Shown: positions 1-8,278, numbered from the stretch's first letter. The stretch is DNA of 23,623 nt from CAZHMN01 sp964533705 (GCA_964533705.1 CAZHMN010000045.1:1-23623), one strand, 5' to 3'. The notes: generated by a model from the sequence alone, not told the origin. Translations and numbers: made by a program.

Positions 1-1131
1 CAAGCTCACGCATCCGTCAACGTAAACCGTTCTGGTTGGAATGGGATCCTTGAAATCCAGCGGCTCAAAACCGTATTGAGTGGGATTCTGGCAGATGATT
101 CGAGCCGCTAAGTATGAAGGAACGTAGTCGCGCGTCTGGCGGGGGAGATATTTCCTAAGAGACCAATAATCCTTCTTGCCGGCGCGCCTGATGGCGCGCT
201 GCACGCGCCTCTCCCCGCAATTGTAGGCGGCGAAAGCCAGATACCAGTCTCCGAATTCATCGTGCAATTTCTTTAGATATCGGCTGGCGGCTCGCGTGGA
301 TTTCTCCCGATCGCGCCTCTCATCGTGCCAGTAATCCACTTTTAGCCCGTAGATGCGCGCCGTCGAAGCGATGAATTGCCAGGGACCTGAAGCGTGAGCC
401 CTGGAATAAGCGCTCGAGCTGAAGCCGCTCTCGATCATCCCCAGGTAGACGATTTCCTCCGGTAATCCCTCTTCCTTTAAAATCGAAGAATAGTAGGGAA
501 TCGCCTCACCGGCACGTTCCAGCCACTTGGTGAAGACCTTGCGTCCCTTCGTCCTGTAGAATTTCAGCGCGTTTTCTACGTATGAGTTGACGATCAGGGG
601 GACGTCGGGATAGAGCTGGCGTTCGGCCAGCGTATCAACTTCAGTCGGTGCTTCGGCCGCGGGATACATCAAACTGATCAGATCTTCCGGGGAGGAGATC
701 GAATCCCCCAAGAATTCTGATAAGCTTATGTAAACCGCCGATGGCGAGCTTTCCGCCGGTAATTCCGGTGTTTCGCTCAGCAGCGAGGCATAATCGCTGG
801 CGATTTGTCTGCGCAGCCACTCGATTTCCTCAACGGGGATATCCAGACTATCCGTATTCAATTCGGCGAAGTTTATAATAGCGCTTTCGAAAAGCTCCTG
901 TGCTGCCAGGGCGTTACCAGCTTCAGCGCTGTCCAGAGCCTCTTGATAAAGGATGAGGACTTCGTCGAAATCATCTTCGGGCGTTGAAGCCGGGATTGCC
1001 TCATAATCACCTTGTGCTTCGGCAACAGGCGAAGTAGATTCCGGGGCCGAATCTGATCGAGGATGAAGATTCAGAGAACCGGTGCATCCAACAAGGAGTA
1101 TTCCCAGGAAAACCAGAGGAATTCGTTTCAT
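1..1131 (-). CDS. mltD: MltD-like lytic transglycosylase lipoprotein, C-terminus cut by window edge
   Basis: Membrane-bound murein lytic transglycosylase, cleaving peptidoglycan glycan strands to anhydromuropeptides; expected in the periplasm anchored by lipid. The first 377 residues are present and the frame is open to the window edge. It begins with a lipoprotein signal (MKRIPLVFLGILLVGC) whose lipobox LVGC puts the lipidated Cys at 16. A low-complexity Ser/Glu/Pro linker follows, then the SLT domain from about residue 200. That domain has the catalytic Glu in IESGFSS (Glu234), the ASGPWQF motif (248-254) and AAYNCG (301-306), all hallmarks of the MltD/Slt family. Family members usually carry LysM repeats after this domain; these would lie beyond the edge and are not seen. 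The start is the only ATG ahead of the signal peptide, with a poor ribosome site. It is divergent from the next gene. Confidence 0.92.
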   Translation of the reverse strand, partial: MKRIPLVFLGILLVGCTGSLNLHPRSDSAPESTSPVAEAQGDYEAIPASTPEDDFDEVLILYQEALDSAEAGNALAAQELFESAIINFAELNTDSLDIPVEEIEWLRRQIASDYASLLSETPELPAESSPSAVYISLSEFLGDSISSPEDLISLMYPAAEAPTEVDTLAERQLYPDVPLIVNSYVENALKFYRTKGRKVFTKWLERAGEAIPYYSSILKEEGLPEEIVYLGMIESGFSSSAYSRAHASGPWQFIASTARIYGLKVDYWHDERRDREKSTRAASRYLKKLHDEFGDWYLAFAAYNCGERRVQRAIRRAGKKDYWSLRKYLPRQTRDYVPSYLAARIICQNPTQYGFEPLDFKDPIPTRTVYVDGCVSL

Positions 1132-1451
1132 ATTTTTCAGATTTGATTCAGGCTTGAAACCTAAAATAGCAAATTCCGGTTCGATTTGCAAGATAAAATC
1201 TATTTTCTTTCGTTTACCTCGCAACTTTTAACGAATTGATCCGAAGTAAGTGAAGCAAAAATTGTGACATTCAATAACGTGTTTGTGCGACAGAGGAAAG
1301 CGGAACAGATATGATCTCTTAAGGACGGTCATTTTGCAGTAGGGAGATCATTGCAACCAACCGTGCAGAGTACTTGCATTTCATCGCTCCGGTTGTTATT
1401 TTAAAGGGACGAAATGCTTACGTCCCTATGCGTTTTTACGGTAATCCAGGA
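1132..1451. other. Divergent intergenic region, no gene seen
   Basis: This 320-base stretch separates the divergent transglycosylase and metallophosphatase-like genes. It is AT-rich near the transglycosylase start, where its promoter lies. Frames that extend the downstream protein to 1374 or 1428 are open, but the added residues do not look like a signal peptide and push the real one inward, so I treat 1374-1451 as leader. No convincing plus-strand promoter, RNA gene or repeat was found. Confidence 0.5.
1163..1191 (-). promoter_or_regulatory. Predicted sigma-70 promoter of the transglycosylase gene
   Basis: Reading the minus strand, TTGCAA (1191-1186) is followed after exactly 17 bases by TATTTT (1168-1163). 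The expected transcript start is near 1156, about 25 bases before the ATG at 1131. Spacing and box quality are good. It is a pattern-based prediction only. Confidence 0.5.
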
Positions 1452-2387
1452 ATGTCACGTCGCGTTTTCCTGATCACGCTCCTTTCGGGCGCAATAATAT
1501 TCTGCGGCTGCCGGCGAGAGCCCGGGAAGGCTCTCCATGCGATATATACGGGGAATTTGCAGGGATATTTGGAACCTTGCCCCTGCCCTGAAGGCCGGGT
1601 AGGAGGACTGTCCCGCCAGGCGCGCGCTTCTGAAGATAGTTTGCGAAGCTGGGGAGGAGCTGCGTTAATCCTGGATGCCGGCGTTTTCGCCGAACCCCAC
1701 GACCTTCCAGGCGATCTCAAGAACAGAGCCATCCTTGAAGCGTTCGCCAAAATGAAATACGATGCCGTGAACGTTTCCGCCAGCGATCTGATCGCCGGTG
1801 TCGAAATCCTGCGATGGGCTGCCGATAGTCTGAATTTGCCTTTAATCTCCGCTAACCTGGCGTATAAAAAGACGAGCGAGACGGTTTTCCCAGGCTGGAT
1901 CATAAAGGAGAAAAATGGCAAGGAGATCGGCATCATCGGCGCGGGGGAAGTGAGGCCCGTGGATTTGAAACGTGCGGGCATTGAAAATCTGGAATTTCTC
2001 GATCCCGAGACCGCCATTGAAAATGTCGTCGCTGAAATCCGTTCGGAGTGCGATATAATCATCGTGCTTTGTGATTTCCCGGCGCGGCTGGCCCGCCAAT
2101 TAGGTGTCAAGATTTCCGGCATTGATGTCATTATTTCCAGCAGGGATCTTTTCCCCAAAACTCAATTGAACAGATCCGGCTCGGCCTATGTGTTGGGCGT
2201 CAGCCGAAAAGGAACCAGGATGACCACTCTGGATCTGGTAATTACTGCCGATGACAGTTTGACCTGCTGGTTTCACAGCAAACTCCTGGACGATGATGTG
2301 AAGGGGCATCCTACCATTGATAGAATTGTGAAAGCATACAAAGATTCAAGAAGGAGCGCGGCATTTGATACTCTTTCTTCAGAATGA
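1452..2387 (+). CDS. Tat-exported metallophosphatase-fold protein, probable pseudoenzyme
   Basis: Resembles the UshA/5'-nucleotidase calcineurin-like phosphoesterase domain, for example YTGNLQGYLEPC, GGLSRQA, LISANL and IDVIISS. I chose the ATG at 1452 because it gives MSRRVFLITLLSGAIIFCGC, a twin-arginine signal (SRRVFL) ending in a possible lipobox Cys; starts at 1374 or 1428 bury that signal. The metal-binding motifs appear lost. The usual NDxHG is GNLQG, DAGD is DAGV, GNHE is SASD, the LSHLG histidine is replaced in LCDFP, and GGHTH is SSRDL. A CPC cysteine pair follows the first motif, as in a related group of secreted FCB and deltaproteobacterial proteins. Catalysis is therefore doubtful, and a binding or redox-linked role is possible but unproven. 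There is a 93-base gap to the superoxide reductase gene. Confidence 0.75.
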   Translation: MSRRVFLITLLSGAIIFCGCRREPGKALHAIYTGNLQGYLEPCPCPEGRVGGLSRQARASEDSLRSWGGAALILDAGVFAEPHDLPGDLKNRAILEAFAKMKYDAVNVSASDLIAGVEILRWAADSLNLPLISANLAYKKTSETVFPGWIIKEKNGKEIGIIGAGEVRPVDLKRAGIENLEFLDPETAIENVVAEIRSECDIIIVLCDFPARLARQLGVKISGIDVIISSRDLFPKTQLNRSGSAYVLGVSRKGTRMTTLDLVITADDSLTCWFHSKLLDDDVKGHPTIDRIVKAYKDSRRSAAFDTLSSE

Positions 2388-2441
2388 TCCAGGAAATTTC
2401 GCTTGCCTTTTTCGAACCTGATTTTTATATTGCTCATTGTA

Positions 2442-2447
2442 TATAAT
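2442..2447 (+). promoter_or_regulatory. Possible -10 box for superoxide reductase
   Basis: A perfect TATAAT lies in an AT-rich stretch 34 bases before the start codon at 2481. No good -35 is seen at 16-18 bases upstream (the best is TGATTT), so this is tentative. Confidence 0.35.
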
Positions 2448-2480
2448 TGTTTTAATTCATAAACAAAACAGGGAGGAATA

Positions 2481-2837
2481 ATGGATTTATTTGAGGGCAT
2501 TAATCGGCCCGTTGATCCCAACAACAAAACCGATCTGGAAAAGAAGCATTATCCGACCCTTGAAGTTCCTGCGTCAGTGAAAGCCTGGGAGCCCTTCGAC
2601 GTAAAAATCACGGTGGGCAAAGAGCTGACTCACCCCAATGAGGGCGCACACTTTCTCCAGTGGGTGGAGCTCTATTACAACGACGTTTTGATCAGCCGTG
2701 TGGAATTGACTCCGGCGATCTACGAGATGCCGGTGACCATGCGGGTCAAACTGGGGAAATCCTGCACCCTGAAAGCCCTGGTGCGCTGCAACCTGCACGG
2801 CATCTGGGAGGGAACGACCGAACTGACGGTGGAGTGA
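2481..2837 (+). CDS. Superoxide reductase (neelaredoxin / class II desulfoferrodoxin type)
   Basis: Reduces superoxide to hydrogen peroxide without making oxygen, using a non-haem Fe(His)4(Cys) centre; a cytoplasmic defence typical of anaerobes and microaerophiles. The 118-residue length fits one-iron enzymes: there is no N-terminal Cys4 rubredoxin-like Dx domain. All five iron ligands are identifiable: His23 in EKKHYP, His51 and His57 in THPNEGAHFLQW, and Cys103 and His106 in CNLHGIWEG. A strong ribosome site (GGGAGG) lies just before the ATG. A perfect hairpin terminator follows 14 bases after the stop, so transcription probably ends here. The electron donor (rubredoxin or similar) is not encoded in the window. 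Confidence 0.93.
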   Translation: MDLFEGINRPVDPNNKTDLEKKHYPTLEVPASVKAWEPFDVKITVGKELTHPNEGAHFLQWVELYYNDVLISRVELTPAIYEMPVTMRVKLGKSCTLKALVRCNLHGIWEGTTELTVE

Positions 2838-2851
2838 TGAATTTGCGCACT

Positions 2852-2883
2852 AAAAGAGCCCCGACGATTCGGGGCTCTTTTGT
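2852..2883 (+). terminator. Rho-independent terminator after superoxide reductase
   Basis: A perfect 12-base inverted repeat (AAAAGAGCCCCG / CGGGGCTCTTTT) with a 6-base loop ends in a T run. It is symmetrical enough to act in both directions. Confidence 0.9.
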
Positions 2884-3046
2884 AAATTCACCTTTAATTG
2901 AGAATGTTACAAAAAGGCTTTAATCAATCAGTTTTGTTACCCCGCGCCACGAAGTGGTCCCCTCGGGAAAGCGATAATCTATAATTAACAATATGTTAAA
3001 TAGATTGCTGTCGCTAAGGATCATTTTGACCTTTTCTTCGGGAGAA

Positions 3047-3065
3047 CCGGCACGAATGATGCCGG
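3047..3065 (+). repeat. CCGGCA/TGCCGG inverted repeat in leader of the nucleoside run
   Basis: Perfect 6-base arms with a 7-base loop lie about 43 bases before the proposed start of the symporter; a short T run (CTTTTTC) comes six bases later. It could be an operator or an attenuator hairpin. Nothing recognisable as a purine riboswitch surrounds it. The rest of 2884-3107 shows no gene; it contains a TATAAT at 2980-2985 without a good -35. Confidence 0.35.
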
Positions 3066-3107
3066 GAAGACTTTTTCGACATTCTTATCACTAACTCAGG
3101 ATTTACC

Positions 3108-4889
3108 CTGCTTCTCATAGACTGGCTCATCGTCGCCGCCTACCTGTTGATTGCGCTGGCGATCGGATATTTCTACACTAAGCGTTCCGCCTCTTCCACG
3201 GAAGAGTACTTTTTGTCGGGGCGCTCTCTGCCCTGGTGGATCGCCGGCACGTCCATGGTGGCTACCACCTTCGCTTCGGATACGCCGCTGGCCATCACCG
3301 AGCTGGTGCGTTCGGATGGCATCTGGAGGAATTGGTACTGGTGGTGCCTCGCCTTAGGGGGGCTGTTAGGTGTTTTCTTCTTCTCTCGCCTGTGGCGGCG
3401 CGCCAGGGTGATCACTGACAACGAGCTGATCGAATTACGCTACAGCGGGCGCCCCGCCGCTCTCCTGCGGGGTTTTAAGGCTCTCTACTTTGCACTTCTC
3501 TACAATTTCATCGTCATGGGATGGGTTATCAACGGCATGTCCGCCGTGGCGTCGGTAACCCTGGGAGTGGGACGCGGGTGGGCGGTCTGGGGCTGTGCCG
3601 CCATTGCCCTGATCTACTGCACGGTGGCGGGCTACTGGGGTGTCGTCATCACCGATTTCTTCCAGTTCATCCTGGCTATGGGTGGCGCGATCATTCTGGC
3701 GGTTCTGGCGGTCAACCATTTCGGCAGCATGGAGAATCTGCTGGAACAGGTCAAAACCGCCCCCGGTTTTCAGGCGGATACCTTGAGCTTTTTCCCGGCG
3801 CTGTCATCGGGATCGGGAAATTTCCTCACGACAAATTTTTTCACTTTTCTAATTTTCATCGGGGTGATGTGGTGGGCGTCGCATAATGCCGACGGCGGGG
3901 GCTACATCATTCAGCGCATGTCCTCCTGTAAGAACGAGCGGCACGCTCTGCTGGCGACGATGTGGTTCAACCTGGCCAACTACGCTTTTCGCGTCTGGCC
4001 CTGGATCATTGTCGCCGTGGTTTCGATGGTGATGTTCCCCGCACTCGCCGATGATCCGCTGGGCGATAAGGCGGGCTATCCACTGGTGATGAAGGCCGTC
4101 TGTGGACCCGGCGTCATCGGTCTGCTGATCGCCAGTTTCCTGGCCGCCTTCATGTCCACCATTTCAACGCATCTGAACTGGGGAGCGTCATATCTGCTCA
4201 ACGACGTCTATCGCCGTTTCATCCGCCGGGATGCGTCCGAAAGGCACTATGTGTGGGTATCCCGGTTTGCCACGGTGTTCGTCATGGCCGGAGCCGCCCT
4301 GACGGCTCTGTTCATGGGTTCCATCGCCCGGGCCTGGGAATTCATCTGGGCGATGGGTTGCGGCATCGGGCCGGTGCTGATTCTGCGCTGGTTCTGGTGG
4401 CGCGTCAATGCCTGGTCGGAGATCACCGCGCTGGCCTCGTCCATTGTCATTACCGTGGTTCTCGAAATCGTCGCCTTCGTTCAGACCGTTCAGGCAGGTG
4501 CCAAATACGCTCTTTTCTCAAGTCCGCCCGTGCTTTTCGGTATCCCGCTGGGCATCCAGCACAAGGCGTTAATTATCGTCCCGATTTCCGTTCTGACCTG
4601 GGTTTGCGTGACGCTTCTGACGAAACCGGAACCTGAAGGAAAACTCAGCAGCTTTTACGAGCGGGTTCGTCCCGGCGGATCCTGGCCGGTTGCGTGGAAG
4701 GAACGCTGGGGTGGGGCGTCACTCCGGTCGCATCTGCTCAACTGGTTGTTGGGTGCAGTGCTGATCTACGGTGCCACCTTCGGCATCGGCATGATGATCT
4801 TCGGGAATTTTAGCACCGGGATTCTGCTCACTCTTCTGGCGGCTCTATCAGGATTCTGGGCGGTGCGGCGCGCTTCTGCGAATGAATGA
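3108..4889 (+). CDS. Sodium:solute symporter (SSS/SLC5 family)
   Basis: Na+-coupled uptake transporter of the inner membrane, about 593 residues with roughly 13 hydrophobic segments. Family features include STEEYFLSGRSLPWW near the start, ATTFASDTP in the following helix, and FMSTISTHLNWGASYLLND, the conserved SSS helix 8/loop signature. The start is uncertain. Reading from TTG 3147 clips the first membrane helix; the same frame is open back to 3060 and encodes LLLIDWLIVAAYLL, a typical SSS N-terminus. CTG 3108 has AGGA six bases upstream, so I place the start there. The end overlaps the next gene by 4 bases (ATGA), implying coupled translation. The substrate cannot be read from sequence; position upstream of a nucleoside transporter and purine enzymes suggests a nucleoside, base or related solute. 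Confidence 0.85.
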   Translation: MLLIDWLIVAAYLLIALAIGYFYTKRSASSTEEYFLSGRSLPWWIAGTSMVATTFASDTPLAITELVRSDGIWRNWYWWCLALGGLLGVFFFSRLWRRARVITDNELIELRYSGRPAALLRGFKALYFALLYNFIVMGWVINGMSAVASVTLGVGRGWAVWGCAAIALIYCTVAGYWGVVITDFFQFILAMGGAIILAVLAVNHFGSMENLLEQVKTAPGFQADTLSFFPALSSGSGNFLTTNFFTFLIFIGVMWWASHNADGGGYIIQRMSSCKNERHALLATMWFNLANYAFRVWPWIIVAVVSMVMFPALADDPLGDKAGYPLVMKAVCGPGVIGLLIASFLAAFMSTISTHLNWGASYLLNDVYRRFIRRDASERHYVWVSRFATVFVMAGAALTALFMGSIARAWEFIWAMGCGIGPVLILRWFWWRVNAWSEITALASSIVITVVLEIVAFVQTVQAGAKYALFSSPPVLFGIPLGIQHKALIIVPISVLTWVCVTLLTKPEPEGKLSSFYERVRPGGSWPVAWKERWGGASLRSHLLNWLLGAVLIYGATFGIGMMIFGNFSTGILLTLLAALSGFWAVRRASANE

Positions 4890-6196
4890 TCAAATGGACT
4901 CAAACTTTCAAATCCGATATGGAACACATAATCAGCTTAATCGGCATGATCGCCCTTCTGGGCATCGCCTACCTGATGTCCAATAACCGGCGTAAGATTA
5001 AACTCCGCACGGTTCTGGTGGGTACCGGCATCCAGCTATCGCTGGGGGTTCTTCTCCTCTGGTGGAAACCGGGTTCAGACGCCTTTAAATGGCTCTCGTC
5101 GCAGGTTTACGCCTTCCTCAAGCTATCCCAGGTGGGTGTGGATTTTCTCTTCGGAGAATTGGGAAAGCCGGAAAATACCGCCATCTACGGAACCCAGCTC
5201 GCCTTGATCATCGCTTCCACGATCATCTTCTTCAGCGCTTTTATGGCTTTACTTTATTATCTGGGCGTTATGCAGTTTATCATCGAACAGATGGCTCGTT
5301 TCATGCGCTGGGCGATGCGCACCTCGGGCGCGGAATCCCTCTCCTGTTCCGCCAACGTCTTCGTGGGAATGACCGAAGCCCCTCTGCTGATTCGCCCCTT
5401 TCTGGACGATATGACCCGGTCGGAACTTCACGCCGTCATGGTGGGAGGATTTGCGACTATTGCCGGGAGCATGATGTTCACCTATATGAGCCTGGGCATC
5501 GCTGCACCCCACCTGATTGCAGCGTCGGTGATGTCAGCACCGGCTGCTCTGGTGATGTCCAAGATCATTTTCCCCGAAACGGAGCATTCCAGGACCGCCG
5601 GGGACGCCCGAATTCCCAAAATTAAGCTCTACGATAACGCGCTGGATGCCGTTGCCCGGGGAACGACCGACGGTATGCGGTTGGCCGTGAACGTTATCGC
5701 CATGCTGATCAGTTTCCTGGCGCTACTGGCGCTGGCTGACGTGATTCTGGGCTGGTTCGATACTCTCATTGATGGGAAGATTCTGGGTGGCGCATTTATC
5801 GAGGGGAGAGGTTATAAGGGAATTTTTCCGAGTAACCTGAAGATTTTCTTTGGAACCATTTTCTCGCCCCTGGCTTTTCTAATGGGAGTCCCCTGGTCGG
5901 AGGCGGGCGCAGTGGGTAACCTGCTGGGCATGAAGATTGCCGCCAACGAATTCGTCGGCTACCTTAAGTTGTCACAGTTGGTAGCGGGGGGGCAGCTCAG
6001 CGAAAGGTCCATTACCATCGCTACTTATGCTCTGTGCGGTTTTGCCAATTTCGGCTCCATCGGCATCACCATCGGGGGCATTGGAGCGCTGGCTCCCAAA
6101 CGGAGATCGGAGCTGGCCCGTATGGGATTGAAGGCCATGTTCGGCGGCGCGCTGGCTTCATGGATGACCGCTACAATCGCCGGGATGCTGATTTGA
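4886..6196 (+). CDS. nupC: Concentrative nucleoside transporter (CNT family)
   Basis: Cation-coupled nucleoside importer of the inner membrane, 436 residues. CNT hallmarks are present: GMTEAPLLIRPFL (from Gly161), VGGFATIAGS, the NEFVGY loop with Glu355, and FANFGS with Phe386, Asn388 and Ser391. In the Vibrio CNT structure the matching sites bind the base and ribose. The base-contacting Gln of the usual GQTE motif is Met162 here, which may shift specificity. Start 4886 overlaps the symporter stop by 4 bases. An internal ATG at 4919 (MEHIISLIG) matches the common family N-terminus better and could be the true start; neither has a strong ribosome site. Downstream adenosine deaminase and purine nucleoside phosphorylase indicate purine nucleosides as cargo. 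Confidence 0.93.
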   Translation: MIKWTQTFKSDMEHIISLIGMIALLGIAYLMSNNRRKIKLRTVLVGTGIQLSLGVLLLWWKPGSDAFKWLSSQVYAFLKLSQVGVDFLFGELGKPENTAIYGTQLALIIASTIIFFSAFMALLYYLGVMQFIIEQMARFMRWAMRTSGAESLSCSANVFVGMTEAPLLIRPFLDDMTRSELHAVMVGGFATIAGSMMFTYMSLGIAAPHLIAASVMSAPAALVMSKIIFPETEHSRTAGDARIPKIKLYDNALDAVARGTTDGMRLAVNVIAMLISFLALLALADVILGWFDTLIDGKILGGAFIEGRGYKGIFPSNLKIFFGTIFSPLAFLMGVPWSEAGAVGNLLGMKIAANEFVGYLKLSQLVAGGQLSERSITIATYALCGFANFGSIGITIGGIGALAPKRRSELARMGLKAMFGGALASWMTATIAGMLI

Positions 6197-6263
6197 GTTC
6201 GGAAGATTTCCTCATCAAAAATCCCGACCTTGGTGCGGATCGTGCCGGTGCTTTCAGTCGTTG

Positions 6264-6283
6264 AATAATTAATGAGAATTATT
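6264..6283. repeat. AATAATT/AATTATT inverted repeat before adenosine deaminase
   Basis: Seven-base perfect arms around a 6-base spacer, 16 bases before the deaminase start, inside the 103-base gap in this gene run. It is AT-only, so it may be a weak operator or chance. Confidence 0.25.
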
Positions 6284-6299
6284 AGCTCTGAGTGAGGAG

Positions 6300-7394
6300 A
6301 TGGTAACATCGCAAGCAGGTCCGAGGGGCGGCAAAAGTGCCCAACTCCCTAAGAAGGTTCCTTCCACTGAATACATCCGCTCGTTGCCCAAGGTGGATCT
6401 GCATTGCCACCTGGACGGGTCTCTCCGGGTTGAGACGCTCTGGGAACTGGCCGAGGAACGGAAGGTGGAACTTCCGGCAAAATCACTGGAGCAGCTGCGG
6501 AAGTTTTTTAAGGTCGAGAAACCGTTCAGCAACCTGTCGGAATATCTGGAGCGTTTTAATTATATTCTGCCTGTTCTGCAGGATAGTGAAGCGCTGAGTC
6601 GGGTGGCCTATGAACTGGCTCTGGACGCGGCTTCCGAGGGCGTCCTTTATCTGGAGGTGCGCTATTCTCCGGTGCTGCATACCAAGAGCGGCATGAAGCT
6701 GACCCAGATCATGGATGCTGTCTTGGATGGTTTACGCCTGGCAGAACGAGAGGCCGACATTAAGACCGGCGTTATCGTCTGCGGTATCCGCAATATCTCG
6801 CCTGAGACGTCCATGGCGCTTGCCGAATTGGCGGTTGCCTACAAGTACCAGGGGGTGGTGGGCTTCGATCTCGCCGGCGTGGAAGACCAGTTCCCGGCCA
6901 AAGACCACAGCGAAGCTTTCTACTTGATCCGCAAGAACAACATCAACTGCACCGTGCACGCCGGTGAAGCCTACGGGCCGGATTCCATCCGGCAGGCCTT
7001 GCACGACCTGAACACCCACCGCATCGGGCACGGGACCCGGTTGAAGGAGGACGGCGATCTCTTGAACTACGTCAATGACCATCGCATTCCGCTGGAAATG
7101 TGCATCACCTCAAATCTTCACGTTCGAGCCGTAAAATCCCTGGAAGCCCACCCCATGCATTTTTACTACGACTACGGATTGCGAGTCACCCTGAATACCG
7201 ACAATCGCCTGATTTCCAATACGACCATCACAGACGAATACCTTCTGGCCTGCAAGGCTTTCGGTCTCGATGAGGAAGATCTGAAAAATATCATCGTCAT
7301 GGGTTTCAAGAGCAGCTTTCTTCCGTACAAAGCCAAGGTGAAATTGTTAGAACGCGCCCTGAAAATGCTAAGAAAGCAAAAAACCCCGTTTTAG
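6300..7394 (+). CDS. add: Adenosine deaminase
   Basis: Hydrolyses adenosine and deoxyadenosine to inosine and deoxyinosine plus ammonia; cytoplasmic Zn enzyme, 364 residues. The zinc and catalytic set is complete: His35 and His37 in VDLHCHLDGS, His220 and catalytic Glu223 in TVHAGEAYG, His244 in HRIGHGTRL and Asp301 in TLNTDN. The residue after Asp301 is Asn rather than the Asp of mammalian enzymes; I recall this NTDN form as common in bacterial members, so it is not evidence of inactivity. The purine-rich AGGAG abuts the ATG with almost no spacing, which is unusual, but there is no better in-frame start. The product inosine is the substrate of the phosphorylase starting 6 bases after the stop. 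Confidence 0.95.
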   Translation: MVTSQAGPRGGKSAQLPKKVPSTEYIRSLPKVDLHCHLDGSLRVETLWELAEERKVELPAKSLEQLRKFFKVEKPFSNLSEYLERFNYILPVLQDSEALSRVAYELALDAASEGVLYLEVRYSPVLHTKSGMKLTQIMDAVLDGLRLAEREADIKTGVIVCGIRNISPETSMALAELAVAYKYQGVVGFDLAGVEDQFPAKDHSEAFYLIRKNNINCTVHAGEAYGPDSIRQALHDLNTHRIGHGTRLKEDGDLLNYVNDHRIPLEMCITSNLHVRAVKSLEAHPMHFYYDYGLRVTLNTDNRLISNTTITDEYLLACKAFGLDEEDLKNIIVMGFKSSFLPYKAKVKLLERALKMLRKQKTPF

Positions 7395-7400
7395 CTGCTG

Positions 7401-8255
7401 ATGCCTGAGATTTTTCCAAATTCCTGTTCTCCAGACCTCCGGGTTATTCTCGAAGAGATTCACCCCATCTTCCCCGAGCCTCCTCAAATTGCGGTGGTGT
7501 TGGGTTCGGGGTTGGGAGGTTTTGCGGATCAGCTTGAGGATGCCGGCCGGATACCCGCTTCGGCGATTCCCGGTTATCCGCATTCCACGGTGCATGGACA
7601 CAAGGGCTTTGTGATATCCGGCCGATTCGCCGGGAAAAGACTGATCTGCTTTCAGGGTCGCGTCCACCTGTATGAGGGTTATAAAGTCGAAGAAGTCATA
7701 CTCCCTATCCGAATTGCCGCCGAACTGGGTGCGCGGAATCTAATTTTGACCAATGCGGCCGGAGGCATCAATCCGTATCTGGAACCCGGAACCTTCATGC
7801 TGATCACCGACCAGATAGATCTGCAATTCAGGAGGAAAATCCGGGCGGGAGCAAAGGAAAGTCCCAATCCGCTGCCGATCGAACGCGAGCCTTTATTCCG
7901 GGGACATTCTCCCTACAGCGACCGTTTAATGAAAATCGCCGGAACAGCCGCGCTTGAAAACCAAATGGAATTGCAGCGGGGCGTTCTGGGCGCCATGCTG
8001 GGGCCAAGCTACGAAACGCCGGCCGAAGTACGCATGGAGAGGCATCTGGGCATTGATGCCGTCTGTATGTCCACCGTGGCCGAGGCGGTCGAAGGCGCCC
8101 GACTGGGAATGGACGTGCTGGGGATAAGCTGCATTACCAATCGCGCCGCGGGCCTGGAAAAGAGCACGCTGGATCATGCTGACGTTATTGATGTTGCCTC
8201 TCGAATGGCTACTCAGTTTATAACATTGCTGCGGGAAATCATCCGACGGATTTGA
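7401..8255 (+). CDS. punA: Purine nucleoside phosphorylase (trimeric class, inosine/guanosine type)
   Basis: Phosphorolysis of inosine and guanosine to the base and ribose-1-phosphate; 284 residues, matching the class I trimeric family. Visible motifs: phosphate-binding VLGSGLGG near the start, GRVHLYEGY, LTNAAGGI, GPSYETPAE with Tyr204 and Glu205 (equivalents of Phe200 and Glu201 in human PNP), MSTVAEA, and Asn247 in ITNRAAG, the equivalent of Asn243 that selects 6-oxopurines. A methylthioadenosine phosphorylase would have Asp there, so I reject that reading. It follows adenosine deaminase by 6 bases without its own clear ribosome site, so translation is probably coupled. The pair turns adenosine into hypoxanthine. 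Confidence 0.95.
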   Translation: MPEIFPNSCSPDLRVILEEIHPIFPEPPQIAVVLGSGLGGFADQLEDAGRIPASAIPGYPHSTVHGHKGFVISGRFAGKRLICFQGRVHLYEGYKVEEVILPIRIAAELGARNLILTNAAGGINPYLEPGTFMLITDQIDLQFRRKIRAGAKESPNPLPIEREPLFRGHSPYSDRLMKIAGTAALENQMELQRGVLGAMLGPSYETPAEVRMERHLGIDAVCMSTVAEAVEGARLGMDVLGISCITNRAAGLEKSTLDHADVIDVASRMATQFITLLREIIRRI

Positions 8256-8278
8256 ATGTAATTATGCGGAGTTAAGTA

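Noticed and set aside
1436..2158. 240-codon minus-strand open frame
   Set aside because: Lies entirely antisense to the Tat-exported metallophosphatase-like protein, which has a signal peptide and family motifs. The antisense translation is low-complexity Ser/Arg/Pro.
2924..3107. Possible purine riboswitch ahead of the nucleoside genes
   Set aside because: I found no three-way junction core or the conserved loop sequences of the purine aptamer. Only a simple hairpin is present.
6264..6283. Fur-box-like palindrome before adenosine deaminase
   Set aside because: AATAATT/AATTATT matches the Fur consensus poorly and lies in an AT-rich stretch. No iron-related gene is near. Kept only as a low-confidence repeat.
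7191..7205. NTDN instead of NTDD in adenosine deaminase as a sign of altered activity
   Set aside because: The zinc-binding Asp301 is intact, and to my knowledge the NTDN form is common among bacterial adenosine deaminases.
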